Shown: positions 1 to 11,245, counted from the first letter of the stretch. The stretch: 64,000 bases of DNA from Ectocarpus siliculosus (GCA_000310025.1 FN649741.1:826526-890525); one strand, 5' to 3'. Translations and numbers: made by a program. The notes: generated by a model from the letters alone, not told the origin.

Positions 1-880
1 GATGTGACCACGGTGCTCGAATTGTCTGCAACTCACCACCTGATTAGGCAGCAACAACGCCCGGATCTCGAGCACCGTGGCGACATCAGGATGCTCTGGA
101 CCTAGCACCTTCTCTGGCATGGCCTGTGATCGCTCATAGAGTGGCTCAGCCTCTTCGTACTTGCCCTGGCGATCAGTCCTACTGCATGCCAGGGCAAGTA
201 CATTGAGGTCGAGCCACTGCTCGAGCGGTCACAGGGCAAAACAGACAAGGTGCTAGGTCCGTAGCACCCTGATGTGACCACGGTGCTCGAATTGTCTGCA
301 ACTCACCACCTGATTAGCCAACAATAACGCCTGTTCTTGAGCACCCGGACTACACCGGGGTTCTTGGGAACTAGCCCCTTCTCTCGTATGGCCTGTGACC
401 GCTCGTACAGCGGCTCAGCCTCAGCATAGTTGCCCTGGCGTTCAGTGTTACTGCATGCCAGGGCAAGTACATTGAGGTCGAGCCACTGCTCGAGCGGTCG
501 CAGCCCTACAAGAGAAGGTGCTAGGTCCGGAGCACCATGATGTGACCACGGTGCTCAAATTGTCTGCAACTCACCACCTGATTAGCCAACAATAACGCTT
601 GTTCTTGAGCACCCGGACTACACCGGGGTTCTTCGGAACTAGCCCCTTCTCTCGTATGGCCTGTGACCGCTCGTACAGTGGCTCAGCCTCAGCATAGTTG
701 CCCTGGCTTTCAGTCGTACTGCATGCCAGGGCAAGTACTTTGAGGCCGAGCCACTGCTCGAGCGGTCGCAGCCCTACAAGAGAAGGTGCTAGGTCCGGAG
801 CATCCTGATGTGGCCACGGTGCTCAACAACCGGACGTTGATGTTGTGGCTTATCAGGTGAGTTGTAGACAATCTTCCTCC
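1..880. repeat. Tandem array of alternating-orientation TPR-coding repeats
   Basis: Three tandem units start at 1, 271 and 539 (270, 268 and 268 bp) and a partial fourth starts at 807. Each unit is itself palindromic. In unit 1 the segment 123-170 is the near reverse complement of 188-235 across a 17-nt spacer, and 1-20 is the reverse complement of 68-87. Both strands therefore read as kinesin-light-chain-type TPR. The minus strand gives GKYEEAEPLYERSQAMPEKV in unit 1; the plus strand gives QGKYIEVEPLLERSQ and, one frame over, EKVLGPEHHDVTTVL. Frameshifts and stops break both readings, so this is a decayed repeat rather than a gene. KLC-type TPR genes are common and variable in brown algae, which supports the organism call. 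Confidence 0.8.
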
Positions 881-947
881 GCAATTAGTTCTAGATCTCG
901 TTTTGACTGCAATCCTACCCGGTGTGGCGCTGTTTTCCATATACTTC

Positions 948-1052
948 TATCATGGCAAGTGTGCTGAGACAGAGCCACTGTTCAAACGGTCATGAGCCAT
1001 GGGAGGGAAGGTTCGGGGCCTGGAGTACCCAGATGTGTCCAGGCGGTCGACA
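948..1052 (+). pseudogene. Isolated decayed TPR unit
   Basis: The plus strand reads HGKCAETEPLFKRS, a stop, then GGKVRGLEYPDVS. This follows the order of a kinesin-light-chain TPR (GKY-AEPLYERS-EKVLGPEHPDV), but it has many substitutions and an internal stop. It lies just outside the alternating array and is more diverged than its units, so it is probably an older copy. Confidence 0.6.
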
Positions 1053-2600
1053 ACCCGGCGGGCGCGGCTGTTAACGTTTTAATCCTCAGTTGTATGTTAC
1101 ACGTCACATGCAAACGTCAGCTTACCGCTGTTGTTGGTCATTGGAGCGTATTGTTCGCACACGTGCAGCAGTACGTGCAATGTCTTTTCCGCGTCTGGCC
1201 GTAACGTAAGGTGTAGGGGCGCGCGGACAACCTGAGCGCGTTTGTGATGTACGGCGTCAAAAGGGAAGACGCCTCAGTGATGGTGGAGCTCTACATGCCG
1301 GATGGGAACAACCTCCACGTCACCAGGACGTGCTCGAGAAAGAACAACTCGTCCAACTGGCACATAAATGGCAGGTCGGTACTTCCAGCAACAGGCAACG
1401 GCGCGTCTCCTGCCATTTTTTTCTTTCTCCGTGTTTGGTCGATCTTATTTTTTTATGTTTGTTTCCGTCTATGAATAGCCGTGGTTAACCTCGTGAACCT
1501 AGTACTTCTATTCGTAAGAGGCCCCCCTCCTAGAAGTGGGTGCCAGCCCTCCCGAGGGTGACTCCAGATGACATATCCGAACGTTTTTCAGAACCTAAGG
1601 CGACTATTCTATGGACCGCTCGACAGAGAGGGCACGGGGAGCAACACCAAAGGCACTCGCAATCGTGGTTTGTTGGTACATCTTCCTGCTGAACGATGAA
1701 TAAACTTACTGTTTGTGTCGTACTCCGCGTGTATTTTGGAGACAGCTCGGGCGGCCTACAACTCTCCAGCGATTTTCCTCCAAAGAGCTGGTTCATTCAG
1801 CGATTTTCTGTTGCTTTTTGGCGTGCCTCATTTCTCTCATGTTGGGGCGGATGTCTTTTACCAGAGCCAATGGAAAAGCACAAGCGGTGGGTAAGCACTT
1901 AAGCACGCCTTGCCATAGGTACAACACTTGCTGACGCGGGCCGCGCAGATCGTTTGTTGACTTTTGTGTGGGTGCCATGAGTGGTATGCCCTAATGCCTC
2001 TCGCTGTTGATGATTGAGAGCAGACCATCCCCACTGGTGGAAGGAAATCGGCGTGTATAAGAACAGCCCCACCCTGCCTATCGGTACATAGCTGGGATAT
2101 AGCTGGGATATTTTTTCTTGTTGTCCGTGAAGAATAGTTAATGCAACGCCATTCGTTGTTACCCGTGATTGTGGTTTGATGTCCTTGCTTTCTGGTGCCG
2201 AGAAGCTGGCCGCCCATCTTCCGCGCGGGGCCTCCATCCCTACTGGCATCATTTTCGTCTGTGCGGATGTATGATGTGCTTGGATGATGATGCAATACAC
2301 ATGATGCAGGTCCTATTCGGGCAAGGAAGTGGAGAGCAAGATAAGGGCCCTTGGCATTCAGGTCGACAACCTCTGTACCATGCTGCCGCAGGCAAGTGAT
2401 GCGTGCATGACACAACGTCAAGTGACATCGAAAACACACCGCACAAAAATAGCCCCCTTCATCTCATCAGAGATCGCCGCCTACCCCACTTCCGTCGAGG
2501 ACAGGGTGACGCTCTTTGCGTTCTATACACATGAGTACCATGCTTGTCGACTTCGCACCAGCCTAGGGACCGTAGAGACTCTATTCCTATGAACGTCACC

Positions 2601-4402
2601 TCAAACTTTGGGCAGGCGGCCTTGACGAACCACCGCCCTATTTAGCTCGCATTCCCACCCACGCATGACGCTCTTAGGGGCGAGCTTGAGGGCGCTCCTG
2701 GCCTGCCTGGTGCCGAAAAGTCCTGGCAAGAAACAGGTCACCTGCGTTGTTGCCGCACGCAGGCCAAAGAGAAGGAGACGAGGGAAGGGGTCCTGGGCAT
2801 GACATGATTTTTTTCGATACGACGGTGGGGAATGTTCGTTGGACAGGCAAGCTAGCCCCAGTAACAGAGCCTCTGCTGCAAGTTGCAACATCGAACCATC
2901 GAACACGCCAGCAGCGGCAAGCCCACTACTATTTGTCGAGTGGCACCATCATGCCCGCTTTCCGATCATCTTCTCCATACGAGAATTTCAAACAAAGCCA
3001 TCACACAGAGCACGCAATGGCTGCACGTAAGACGAGCAGCGATGCACCGCTATACCGCAGGTAACAGACGTAGGACACCACACCCCTGGACCGATTTTCA
3101 AGCCTCGACTTCTCCATAGCAGAAAGAGACTTCTCCACAGCAGAAAGAGACTTCTCCACAGCAGAAAGAGACTTCTCCACAGCAGAAAGAGTGGCGGTGG
3201 GACCGTCTCGTGGACACCTTTCCGAAAACGTATTGTTTGATTTTGGCATCCTCTTCGTCGTGGAGAAACCGAGCTTTGAAAATCGGTCCTGGGGGTGTGG
3301 TATGTTGTGTCACCCACGGTATACGCGCTGCGGGCCGAGACAGGCGCGCAACAAGACTATCATTGACAACATGTCCATGTGTCTGCTCGTGCTCCACCGA
3401 GAAAAAAGGCACAAAGAAGCATCCACCTGAAAGGTTCTCCCCAGACTGATGTCGTCGCCTAGGATGCCGCCCATGTCCCCCTGGCGTTCGACGGCACGAA
3501 AAACTCAGACAATTGGTGGCGTTGTAACTGTGTGCTTCGATCGGGGGGGGCGGGCTAGCAATAGATACATGGTTAAACATGAACGACCGGTCAAGGAATT
3601 ACAGCAAAGGCTCACCTTGTAGCGCGCTGCTCCTGCAGCCTTCTGGGTCGTAGGTCTGCCAAAACCGGGGGCCTGTTGGAGCACATTAGAGCTCATGCCA
3701 GTCATCGTTTGAAAAAAGAAAACTTTCCCGGTGCAGACTTACTCCACAACCACCGCACCCCGATCCTCTGGTGGGCGTACATCCGGTTGTACAGCTCCGG
3801 CGGCACCGAAAACGCCTCCTTCTTTTTCCTGGGGGTCAGCTCGTCGTTGTCGCTTCTCGCTCCTCCGCCCTCGTTGCCGCCGCCGCCGCCCGAGGCCTCC
3901 ATCTTCCAGGCCTTCCCGCCTGCTTCCCGCCGCCACTCGCCAGCGACGCCGACCACCAAGTCTCCGCACCGCCCACCGTCGCCTTCCTGCCGCGGGGCCC
4001 CCGAACGAAGAGCTTATAGTGCCTTCACCTGCTCCCGCCGTGTGGACACCCTTACTGCTGCGTTTGGTTGAAGCAGCCATCGAGGAATCATCCTTGTTCG
4101 TCATGCTCGCTGCTGCTGTATAACCCCCGACCAAAAGCGTTTGACGGTTGGCGTGCCTCCGCTCCTCTCGCGAGGCGACCGCCGTTCCCGAGAGACCGAA
4201 GCGGCCGCCACCGCCGCCGCCACCGCTACCACTGCCGCAGATCGACGGCGGCTTCTTCGGCCCCGTGCCTGACCACCCCCGGTCGTGGGCACCCCCGTTC
4301 CTACCGACAGGGATAGCACAGCCCGCTTCTTTCACCTCTAGGCAGTCCACAATATCGTCGTCGTCGTCATCGCTACAGACAACGAAGCTCTCCGAAGCCT
4401 GG
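2601..4402 (-). pseudogene. SNF2-family (ERCC6/ERCC6L-like) helicase, 5' fragment, antisense in SMC5 intron
   Basis: Reading down the minus strand, an acidic low-complexity N-terminus with a run of six Asp (about 4402-4330) leads, after a frame change, to an exon ending at 3743 with YNRMYAHQRIGVRWLW and donor gtaagt. This is the segment before motif I in Rad26/ERCC6-type SNF2 proteins. Exon 3427-3480 reads GDMGGILGDDISLGRTFQ, the motif I region. Exon 2601-2722 reads ARSALKLAPKSVMRGW, motif Ia, and meets a stop. Family members normally have DEMGLGKT or DDMGLGKT at motif I; here the Met, Gly and catalytic Lys are replaced by Ile, Ser and Arg. Motifs II-VI are absent from the window. Introns are retained, so it arose by DNA-level duplication, not retrocopying. 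It lies between SMC5 exons 2 and 3. Confidence 0.68.
3077..3302. repeat. Inverted-repeat (MITE-like) element enclosing a 21-bp minisatellite
   Basis: The segment 3077-3108 is the near reverse complement of 3270-3302; both carry the core ggaccgattttcaa and a flanking ccacacccc. The interior includes about four copies of a 21-bp unit (cttctccacagcagaaagaga) at roughly 3109-3190. Short terminal inverted repeats without a coding core suggest a small non-autonomous element. I could not define a clear target-site duplication. Confidence 0.45.
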
Positions 4403-6000
4403 CCTTTGCGATTCGCGGGAGCGGCAGTCGGGCTTTTCGGGGGGCAATTCCTCCTTGGAAAGCCGGGATGTTGGCGGGGGCGGCGGAGACGACATCAACA
4501 GGTCCAAGACATGGCTCGTGTCGACGGGACTCGCTGCTGATGATCCCCCCGACCGAGTCATGAGCGTTGCTGCTGCTGTTGCCGCCGCCAAGACAAGAGC
4601 GGAAGGAGGAGGACTCCGCGCCCTTGTCGACACCGGAAGTGGCGGCAGATGGTCGCTGCGGCGACGGCGAGTACGCGTAAAAAACGCCTCCGCTGCCGCA
4701 GTCATGACCGTAGTCGTCGTCGTTCCCCCGCCGCCGTCGTAGTCCCATGCCTCGGGAAAACCTTCCGACCCGGCTCCTATAGGATCTGTAAAGCGTCCTC
4801 CTCCGGCTCTTGATGATGCCGACAGCGAGCGTCGTCGTCTGGGTTTCTGGAGCCCGTGAGATGCAATGCTCGGGGTACTCGACGTCCTTCGTTTTGACGT
4901 TCTCTAACGTTAACATTGCAACAAGCAGCTGACGCTCGACAGGGTCAGTGGACAAGGCCCTATCTTAATCTTCCGTCACCGTCCGTGCGTCCGTTACCAC
5001 GGAGTGAATGTGTTGTGAATTGTGGCTCCCGCCGCCGTCCCCGCGTGTCTTATTGTGGCCAGCAACAAGGTCCGCGCCGTATTGGCCAGACAGCAGTTAC
5101 GCATTCGTCCTGACAAACGGTCATGGGACCCTCAGTAGCGGTGCCAGAGATGCTGTTGCCGTAGGTTGTGATTGTCCAGGTACATACGTCATACGTCGAA
5201 ACGTAAGGAGTACATTTGGTAAGGATTGTCGGCACAGGGGTTTGACCAACTGGACCAAACGACATATCCGGGGCCCCACCAAGACTACCGTGATTCACCC
5301 CCTCGCAGCCGCATGGTCGCCGCCGGTGGCGCAGCTGGAGTACCACCTGGAGCAACTGGGCTGTCGCCTCCTGTCACGTCAACTGATGGACCTATCCGCC
5401 GAAGCCTCTCAACCGGGGACTTTGCAGCCTCTTTCTGCGGCTCGCTCCCCCTTTTGTATCTCCACGCGCAAAGCATCCTCCCACGTAATGATATAGGGTA
5501 GCTCTCTACCTGCAGTCCATCCCCTTGAAGCGCAAGCGCCCAGCTACATACCGTGCTGTCCCCGCCCCCGATGGCTACGGTCCCAGTTTGAGTGAAAAGC
5601 CCGCAAGAATGGCGTACGTCGCCTCTCTTTGGCCCGACTCACACGGCTCAGACGCCAATACCCCGTTGCCTACACCAGGGTGCAGCAGCTTCGTCAGAGG
5701 CCGAAAGAGAAGGAAGGTTGACTCAAGTATTTTTCTCAGAGAATGACAGACATGAGGGAAGCAGGGAAACCCTCGCTCGTCATGTCCATCATATCATACC
5801 CATATTGTCCACGTCACCCTCCGGACCCGTAGATCAGCAAGTAGTTTGCCGAGTACACCCTAATTTATCGGATAAGAGAGGGACAGGCGGACAGAGACAC
5901 TCACAACAGTACAATGGAGGGCATAGTCAGCGAGATGTGCTCCATGTCCGTATGCACGTGTCGTAACAGTATCAGTAGTCCTGGACATAACAACCAATTT

Positions 6001-6193
6001 ACCATATTAGATTTATATAACATATTAGATTTATATACCATATTAGATTTATATACCATATTAGATTTATATACCATATTAGATTTATATACCATATTAG
6101 ATTTATATACCATATTAGATTTATATACCATATTAGATTTATATACCATATTAGATTTATATACCTTAGATTTATATACCATATTAGATTTAC
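6001..6193. repeat. 18-bp minisatellite, 11 copies
   Basis: Eleven copies of attagatttatataccat in almost perfect tandem. One copy near 6163 is shortened by 5 bp. The array ends 134 bp before SMC5 exon 3 and creates long spurious ORFs on both strands. Confidence 0.95.
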
Positions 6194-6460
6194 AACTCGT
6201 TTCAAGGCGATTGCGAACTCATTTCTCAAGTAGACGATGCGTTATTGTTAACTTACGAAGTCGACGTCGTGCCACGTTCCTCATTCCGAATAGCTTTTCC
6301 TTGGTTGTGTTGTGTACTTTTTACAGGACAAGATCGGCGACTTCTCGGGCTTTACGCCAGATAGCTGCTGCTGGAAACGGAGAAGGCCTTGTCCATCACC
6401 GAGCTGTACGACCCGCACATGAAGCTCATCGACCTGCAAGACTCGGTGAGTCAGATATCC

Positions 6461-6591
6461 TTTGTCTTTGTCTTTGTCTTTGTCTTTGTCTTTGTCTTTG
6501 TCTTTGTCTTTGTCTTTGTCTTTGTCCTTGTCTTTGTCTTTGTCTTTGTCTTTGTCCTTGTCCTTGTCTTTGTCCTTGTCCTTGTCCTTGT
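6461..6591. repeat. Hexanucleotide repeat (tttgtc)n
   Basis: About 22 copies of tttgtc with scattered ttgtcc variants towards the 3' end. It begins 16 bp after the donor of SMC5 exon 3. Read on the other strand it gives an alternating Lys-Asp ORF that is not a gene. Confidence 0.95.
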
Positions 6592-7438
6592 TCACTAGGT
6601 TTCATCGGTAAGAAGAATGGCTCTGTCGCCTACAGGTGGAGCTGTCTGTGTTCGTCCCCCGTTTGTTCTGGCCCCAGTATACACATCTCTCGGAGTTGAC
6701 GTTTGGCATATCAGCCGGGGGCACACAGGAGGAAGTTCGCACAAACCTGTTCTTACTGTTATTATTGCCACACCTCTCCTGCTGCGGGATTTGCGCTGTT
6801 TTTTTTTCTCGGCAAGGGTTTTTCATTCGAAGTTGTACCTCATTTTTGCATGCCGACCTCAAGCAGCCCCGCGTCAATGGCTGTGTTTTTGTAGCGTTTG
6901 TCCTCTTACACGTTGTCAAAATGGACCCACTTCTATCCGTGAACAAGATTCGGAAAGGTTTTTCTGATATTCATCTGCACATCAACAATGTGGCTGTACA
7001 GACGGACGTCCTTCTACGTGTTATTTTTCATTATTTTCGTTCATTGCCGATGCCTGCAGAGAGAGAGAGAGAAGACCTCGCACAGAGGCGATATCATCAT
7101 CTCACCTCGTCATTATCTTTTCCTTGTGCGCTTGTTTTTTATCCTGATATATATATATACGAGTCCGTCTTTTTTTGGTTGGCGAATCTGTGCTGCCAAT
7201 AAGGTAAGCTTCACGCTATGGACATCAGATTTTGCCCATCCAGTGTCCAAAACTCCCGTCATTTCGGTTGTTTCCCGTCTGTTTGTTTTTGTTGGTTGGC
7301 GTCTTTTTCATCCCAAATCCTTTTTGTGTGTGTTCTCAGAAAAGGCAAGACTCAGAACGAGGAGGAGACGAGGACCAAGCTGGATGACATGGAATCGGAG
7401 TTGTCCACCCTCGAGAAGGACGTGCAACGCTACCAAGA

Positions 7439-7840
7439 GCGCCAAGAGAAGCAGGAGAGGGTGAGATACTTTCCTCGTAGTGTCTGCTTGTTTGTTTGTT
7501 TTTCGTCGGAGCAACGGTGGGGCTTAGGAGAAGCAAGACACCAAAAATCATGGTAGATCGTTCACGAACATTGCACGTATCACCTTGTTGTTTTGTTTTG
7601 CACGTATCTCCTTGTTGTTTTGTCCTTCGAATCGCGCCAAGAGAACCAGGAGAGGGTGAGATACATTCCTCCTAAGTGTTTGCTCCTTTGATTAACTTTT
7701 TTTTCGTCGGAGTAACGGTGGGAGTTAGGAAAAGCAAGACACAGCAATTAATGGTGGATCGTTCACGAATATTGAACGTGTTACATTGTTGTTTTGCTGT
7801 CCTTCGAAGCGCGACAAGGGAAGCCGCAGGACAGGCTTGA
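7439..7840 (+). repeat. Tandem duplication of an SMC5 exon end and splice donor
   Basis: A unit of about 195 bp starts with the last codons of the coiled-coil exon and its donor (caggagagg/gtgagatac) at 7439, is repeated from 7634, and starts again in a decayed form at about 7809. The copies share the intronic motifs cgtcggag-aacggtgg and gatcgttcacgaa. In the third copy the donor is lost. Confidence 0.8.
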
Positions 7841-9430
7841 CGCAAATCTTTGCTCGTCGACTCTCGGGCTGCTTCGTTGTGTTTTTGTTTTTGGAGTCCG
7901 CAGGGTGGAGGCCGTCGTTGCTGGCTTCGCCTCGGCGGATGTAGCCATGCAATAAGCGCTTGTTGTTGTTGTTGTTGTTGTTAATGCTGCTGCTGCTGTT
8001 GTTGATGGTATTGTTGCTGTTGTTACTTGCACCCTTTTTCTATGTTGTCTGCCCAGGCTTGAGCTGCACAAAAAGCGGAAGATTTTTTGGAGAACGTGGC
8101 GAACCTGAGAAGGCAAGGGCACGCGACTCAGTTGCCCGAGGAAGAGGCCGCCAAGGAGCTCGAGATGGCTGAGGAGGCCGACAAACCTGTGGAGGTGTGG
8201 ACGACGACTTGGGCCTTCGGTGATTGTCGGCAGTGATGTTGGATTACGTCGTCGAAGTCCAAGGCAGCTTATTTTTTCAGGTGGTTTGGGCTATGCTGCT
8301 TTACAACATGCTGACCGCAGTGATGGTGCTGTTCATGAGGTTTGCATATCGCGCCTATTGGTGAGGGTGTTCTTGGCTATTTTCTCCCGAAAGGAACGAT
8401 TGTTACGAATTATTCTGGAAATGGTGGGAGTAGACTATATTGACGGCAATGATGATGCTGTTGGTGAGGTTTGCATAACGCGCCCATTGGTGAGGGTCTT
8501 CATGATATCAATCGATAATGGTTGCGATTGAAATTTCACGTATTGGTGATTTTCCACTTTCAAATCAATGGAGCCAATGGCGTGTTAACCAGCAGGAGAA
8601 CTGCCGGCATGTAATGTCGTTCTCGCTTTTGCTGTACCTCTATCGTGCTGAAGTATGATGAAGAGGTGCGTGCATGATGGAGCCAATGCCCTCGGTTGCT
8701 CTTTTCGCACAAAGAAGGCGGTGCTGAACGCACGGGTACACTCGGGGGGCGAGTGGTCCGTGCCTACCGTCCTCTTCCTCATGGCCCTGCAGGTGAGGCA
8801 AGGGAAGGGAAGTTTGCGTGGGACGGGATGGCTCGCGGGTCTGGCCGAACTTCAGCGGAAACTGGTCGTGTTTGTTGGTACGCTGATGGTTGCATGGATC
8901 GATTGGGTCGATGGTTCGTTGAAAACATGGTTGTTTTGAAATGGAATGGGTTCGTTTGGTCTTGATTGTTCTGGCCGTGCTTTTGGGCAAGTGGCATCAC
9001 TACACGGCTGTTCCGTTTGGTTTTGGGGGCTTGGTTCGAGCCAGTGTACTGTTTGTCACGCTGCCACTATGTGCTGCGAAAGCAGGGCACGAAGTACTTC
9101 AAGCAGGGTACGAACACGGTGTCGGACATGTACATGTATATATTCATGGAACGATACTACCCACATGCGATATGTACGGCGCATGCATAAAATGATTTTT
9201 TGTTTGGTTGGTGCAATGACGGTGTGATGTAAACGCGCGGTCAGGGTCTGGTGGCCATGGACAACGACGACATGAAGATCGCCGTCCTCATGAACGGCCC
9301 CAACAACACCATCAAGGGCACCGAGGAGCACTCCATGAAGAACTTCATCGCCGCCAAGAAGCGGCAGCGAGCCCTGAGGAACCTCGACGCGCAGGGGAAC
9401 GGTCCCCAGCAGCGACGCCGGATTTCCTAG

Positions 9431-11245
9431 CCGAACCCCTTGTCTGCGTGCTTCAGTTCCTTACCGGGGGACGGATATTCTTTACTTGTCTGTTGGGGGG
9501 GGCTTTTTGTCGTCATGGCCTGGTTTTGTTTGGTGATTCTGCAGCACATCACCAGTTGCGTTTGTTGCATTGTGGGGTTGGTGTTCCGTTGTCGTAGTCT
9601 TGGCGCCGATTTTGTCCGCGGTGTGGATTAGGGCTGCTTGGTTTATGGTGTTAGTAAGAGAGAAGGGCGAGCGTGGTGTGGCGAAGGCGGCGATCGGGTC
9701 GAGTGGGAGGGGTGTTATTTTCCTGCGCGGTTGAAGCGTGGTTTTTGTTGTTGGGTTCGTATTGGAAAGCCGTTTCGATCTCCGCCCAGTGCCTTCAAGC
9801 ATCCGTACTGGTCCAACTGACCCGGACGCCTTCCGTGACCAAAAGGCTACAGGTACCCGAAAAAAAAAAAAACAGTACAAGTACAATTTCAACTACAACT
9901 ACAAATCAGAGAGAAGAGTAAAGACGGACGCACCCGGTAATAACCCGAAATATTATTGTATGCGTGAACAAATGGAACGAGTCCCCAAAGCGTATTGTAC
10001 AGGTGCATATTGCCATGGATGAAGGGGGGGGTATGGGAACCCGAAAGATTATTGTATGCGTGAACAAATGGAACGAATCCCCAAAGCGTATTGTACAGGT
10101 CCATATTGCCATGGATGTAGGGGGGGTATGGGAGCAGCAATATCGCAACTCCTACATGCACGCATGGGATCGAGTACTTTGTATTGGAGCCTTTGGGAGC
10201 CGAGGGGGGTGTCGTTGTTGTTTTGTTGTTTGAAGGGGTTCCTGGCGGCTGTTGTGGCCGATCGTTTGATCGTAGCAATACTAACACTTCGTACTCTGTA
10301 TCCACAGGGATCTGATTCCTACATAGTCTGCGGAGTAGTCGACTAGTCTTAATAGTTGGTTGCCTAGCTGCTCTGGAGGATTTTCGGTGTGTGTTGTATT
10401 TAATGTTCGTTCGGCCCCCCCACCCAGTGATTGTTGCATGAACGATTCGTTTTGTGTAGTTAATTTTAAGTCGAGAGACGTGAGTAGTGATATACAGCCC
10501 CGTGTGCATCGCCCTGTTTCTTGTAATTCCTGTCCGTTGTCGTGAAGCCGTAGGTAACAAGAGTAGGCAAATGATAGCCGGTCGACCCTTCTTTTTATAG
10601 ACTACTACAGCAGGTGTGTTTTATCGTGGGTGAAATGATGATCGCGCATGTTTTAAGGAATAGGGTGACAGTAGAATAGAGAGTACTCGGCGAAGAAGGG
10701 CGAGTGCTGCTGATTGCAGAGCAAAGCAGACGTATCACACGGCCACTGCCTACGGCCAGAGAGGTAGTAGTACAAATTTGTACTAAGAGTACGAAGTGCT
10801 TGATGGATATAAGATTGATATCCTGGAGCTTTTACAATGTACCCGTCAGGTTTTATCTCATCCCGCCCCCACTTCGTAGAGCAGGATGATGAGCAGCCCA
10901 GCCCTAGCGGTGGATGAATGTCAAATTTGCTCCGCACCAAAGACGATTGATTCGATAGCTGCTACTGCTGCGGTAGCGTTATGTATAGCAAGAGGAGTAG
11001 CACGTCGTTTGCTGAGACGCCGAGACCCGAGACGGTAAACGAGAGGCCCCCTGCACAGCGGTTCTTGGCAGGTACCCACATTTATTTACAATTTTGTGCC
11101 CAATTTTGTGCCCCCGCCGTGGGTTCTCGTCTGCTCGGCGGCGGCTGTTCGGTCGCATTGTGCCGCCTTCCTCTCCCATCCCGTCATCCCGTCACCTCAA
11201 CACTCTCCGACGACCACACGGCAGCGAACACCACAACCTCTGTCC
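9431..11245. other. Intergenic region between SMC5 and VPS28
   Basis: No gene is supported here. It contains a two-copy tandem repeat of about 96 bp (9943-10137; unit begins aacccgaaa-attattgtatgcgtg) and a short A run near 9860. The VPS28 promoter and 5' UTR should lie in the last few hundred bases. Confidence 0.6.
9943..10137. repeat. 96-bp direct tandem duplication
   Basis: Two adjacent copies are nearly identical. They differ by a few substitutions (for example gagtcc/gaatcc, gtgcat/gtccat) and by the length of a G run. Confidence 0.9.

Larger units (their letters stand above)
1217..9430 (+). pseudogene. SMC5: SMC5 (structural maintenance of chromosomes 5), disrupted locus
   Basis: SMC5 is the ABC-type ATPase of the nuclear SMC5/6 DNA-repair complex. 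Recognisable exons in order: 1217-1374 (GRADNLSAFV, KREDASVMVELY), 2310-2391 (IQVDNLCTMLPQ; the phase joins exon 1 exactly), 6327-6445 (DKIGDFSGFTP, then a frame change near 6360, then LLLETEKAL), about 7340-7460 (coiled coil ending RYQERQEKQER), 8064-8194 (coiled coil), 8715-8792 (ABC signature HSGGEWSVPTVLFLMALQ) and 9245-9430 (C-terminus KIAVLMNGPNN, stop TAG). These match SMC5 in order. Missing are Walker A (upstream or lost), the hinge with most of both coiled coils, and the Walker B exon expected between 8792 and 9245. The signature has Trp where SMC5 usually has Arg (SGGER). The second intron starts with GC (CAG/gcaagt). Frameshift plus missing motifs indicate a pseudogene; misassembly is the alternative. 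Confidence 0.78.

Noticed and set aside
3098-3317. Minus-strand ORFs with repeated LLWRSLF or SAVEKSL
   Set aside because: They are readings of the 21-bp minisatellite in different frames.
6281-6595. Minus-strand ORF of alternating Lys-Asp
   Set aside because: It is a direct reading of the (tttgtc)n satellite.
5914-6699. Long plus-strand ORF with repeated LYTILD and CLCLCL peptides
   Set aside because: It is produced by the 18-bp and hexamer satellites. It runs through the SMC5 exon in the wrong frame and has no domain.
7960-8030. Leu-rich ORF start in a ttg/ctg tract
   Set aside because: It is a trinucleotide repeat in an intron, not a signal peptide or membrane segment.
9060-9190. Plus-strand reading RKQGTKYFKQGT as the missing SMC5 post-Walker B exon
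   Set aside because: The similarity to the expected QYF-ITPKLL block is too weak, and no Walker B (VDEINQGMD-like) precedes it.
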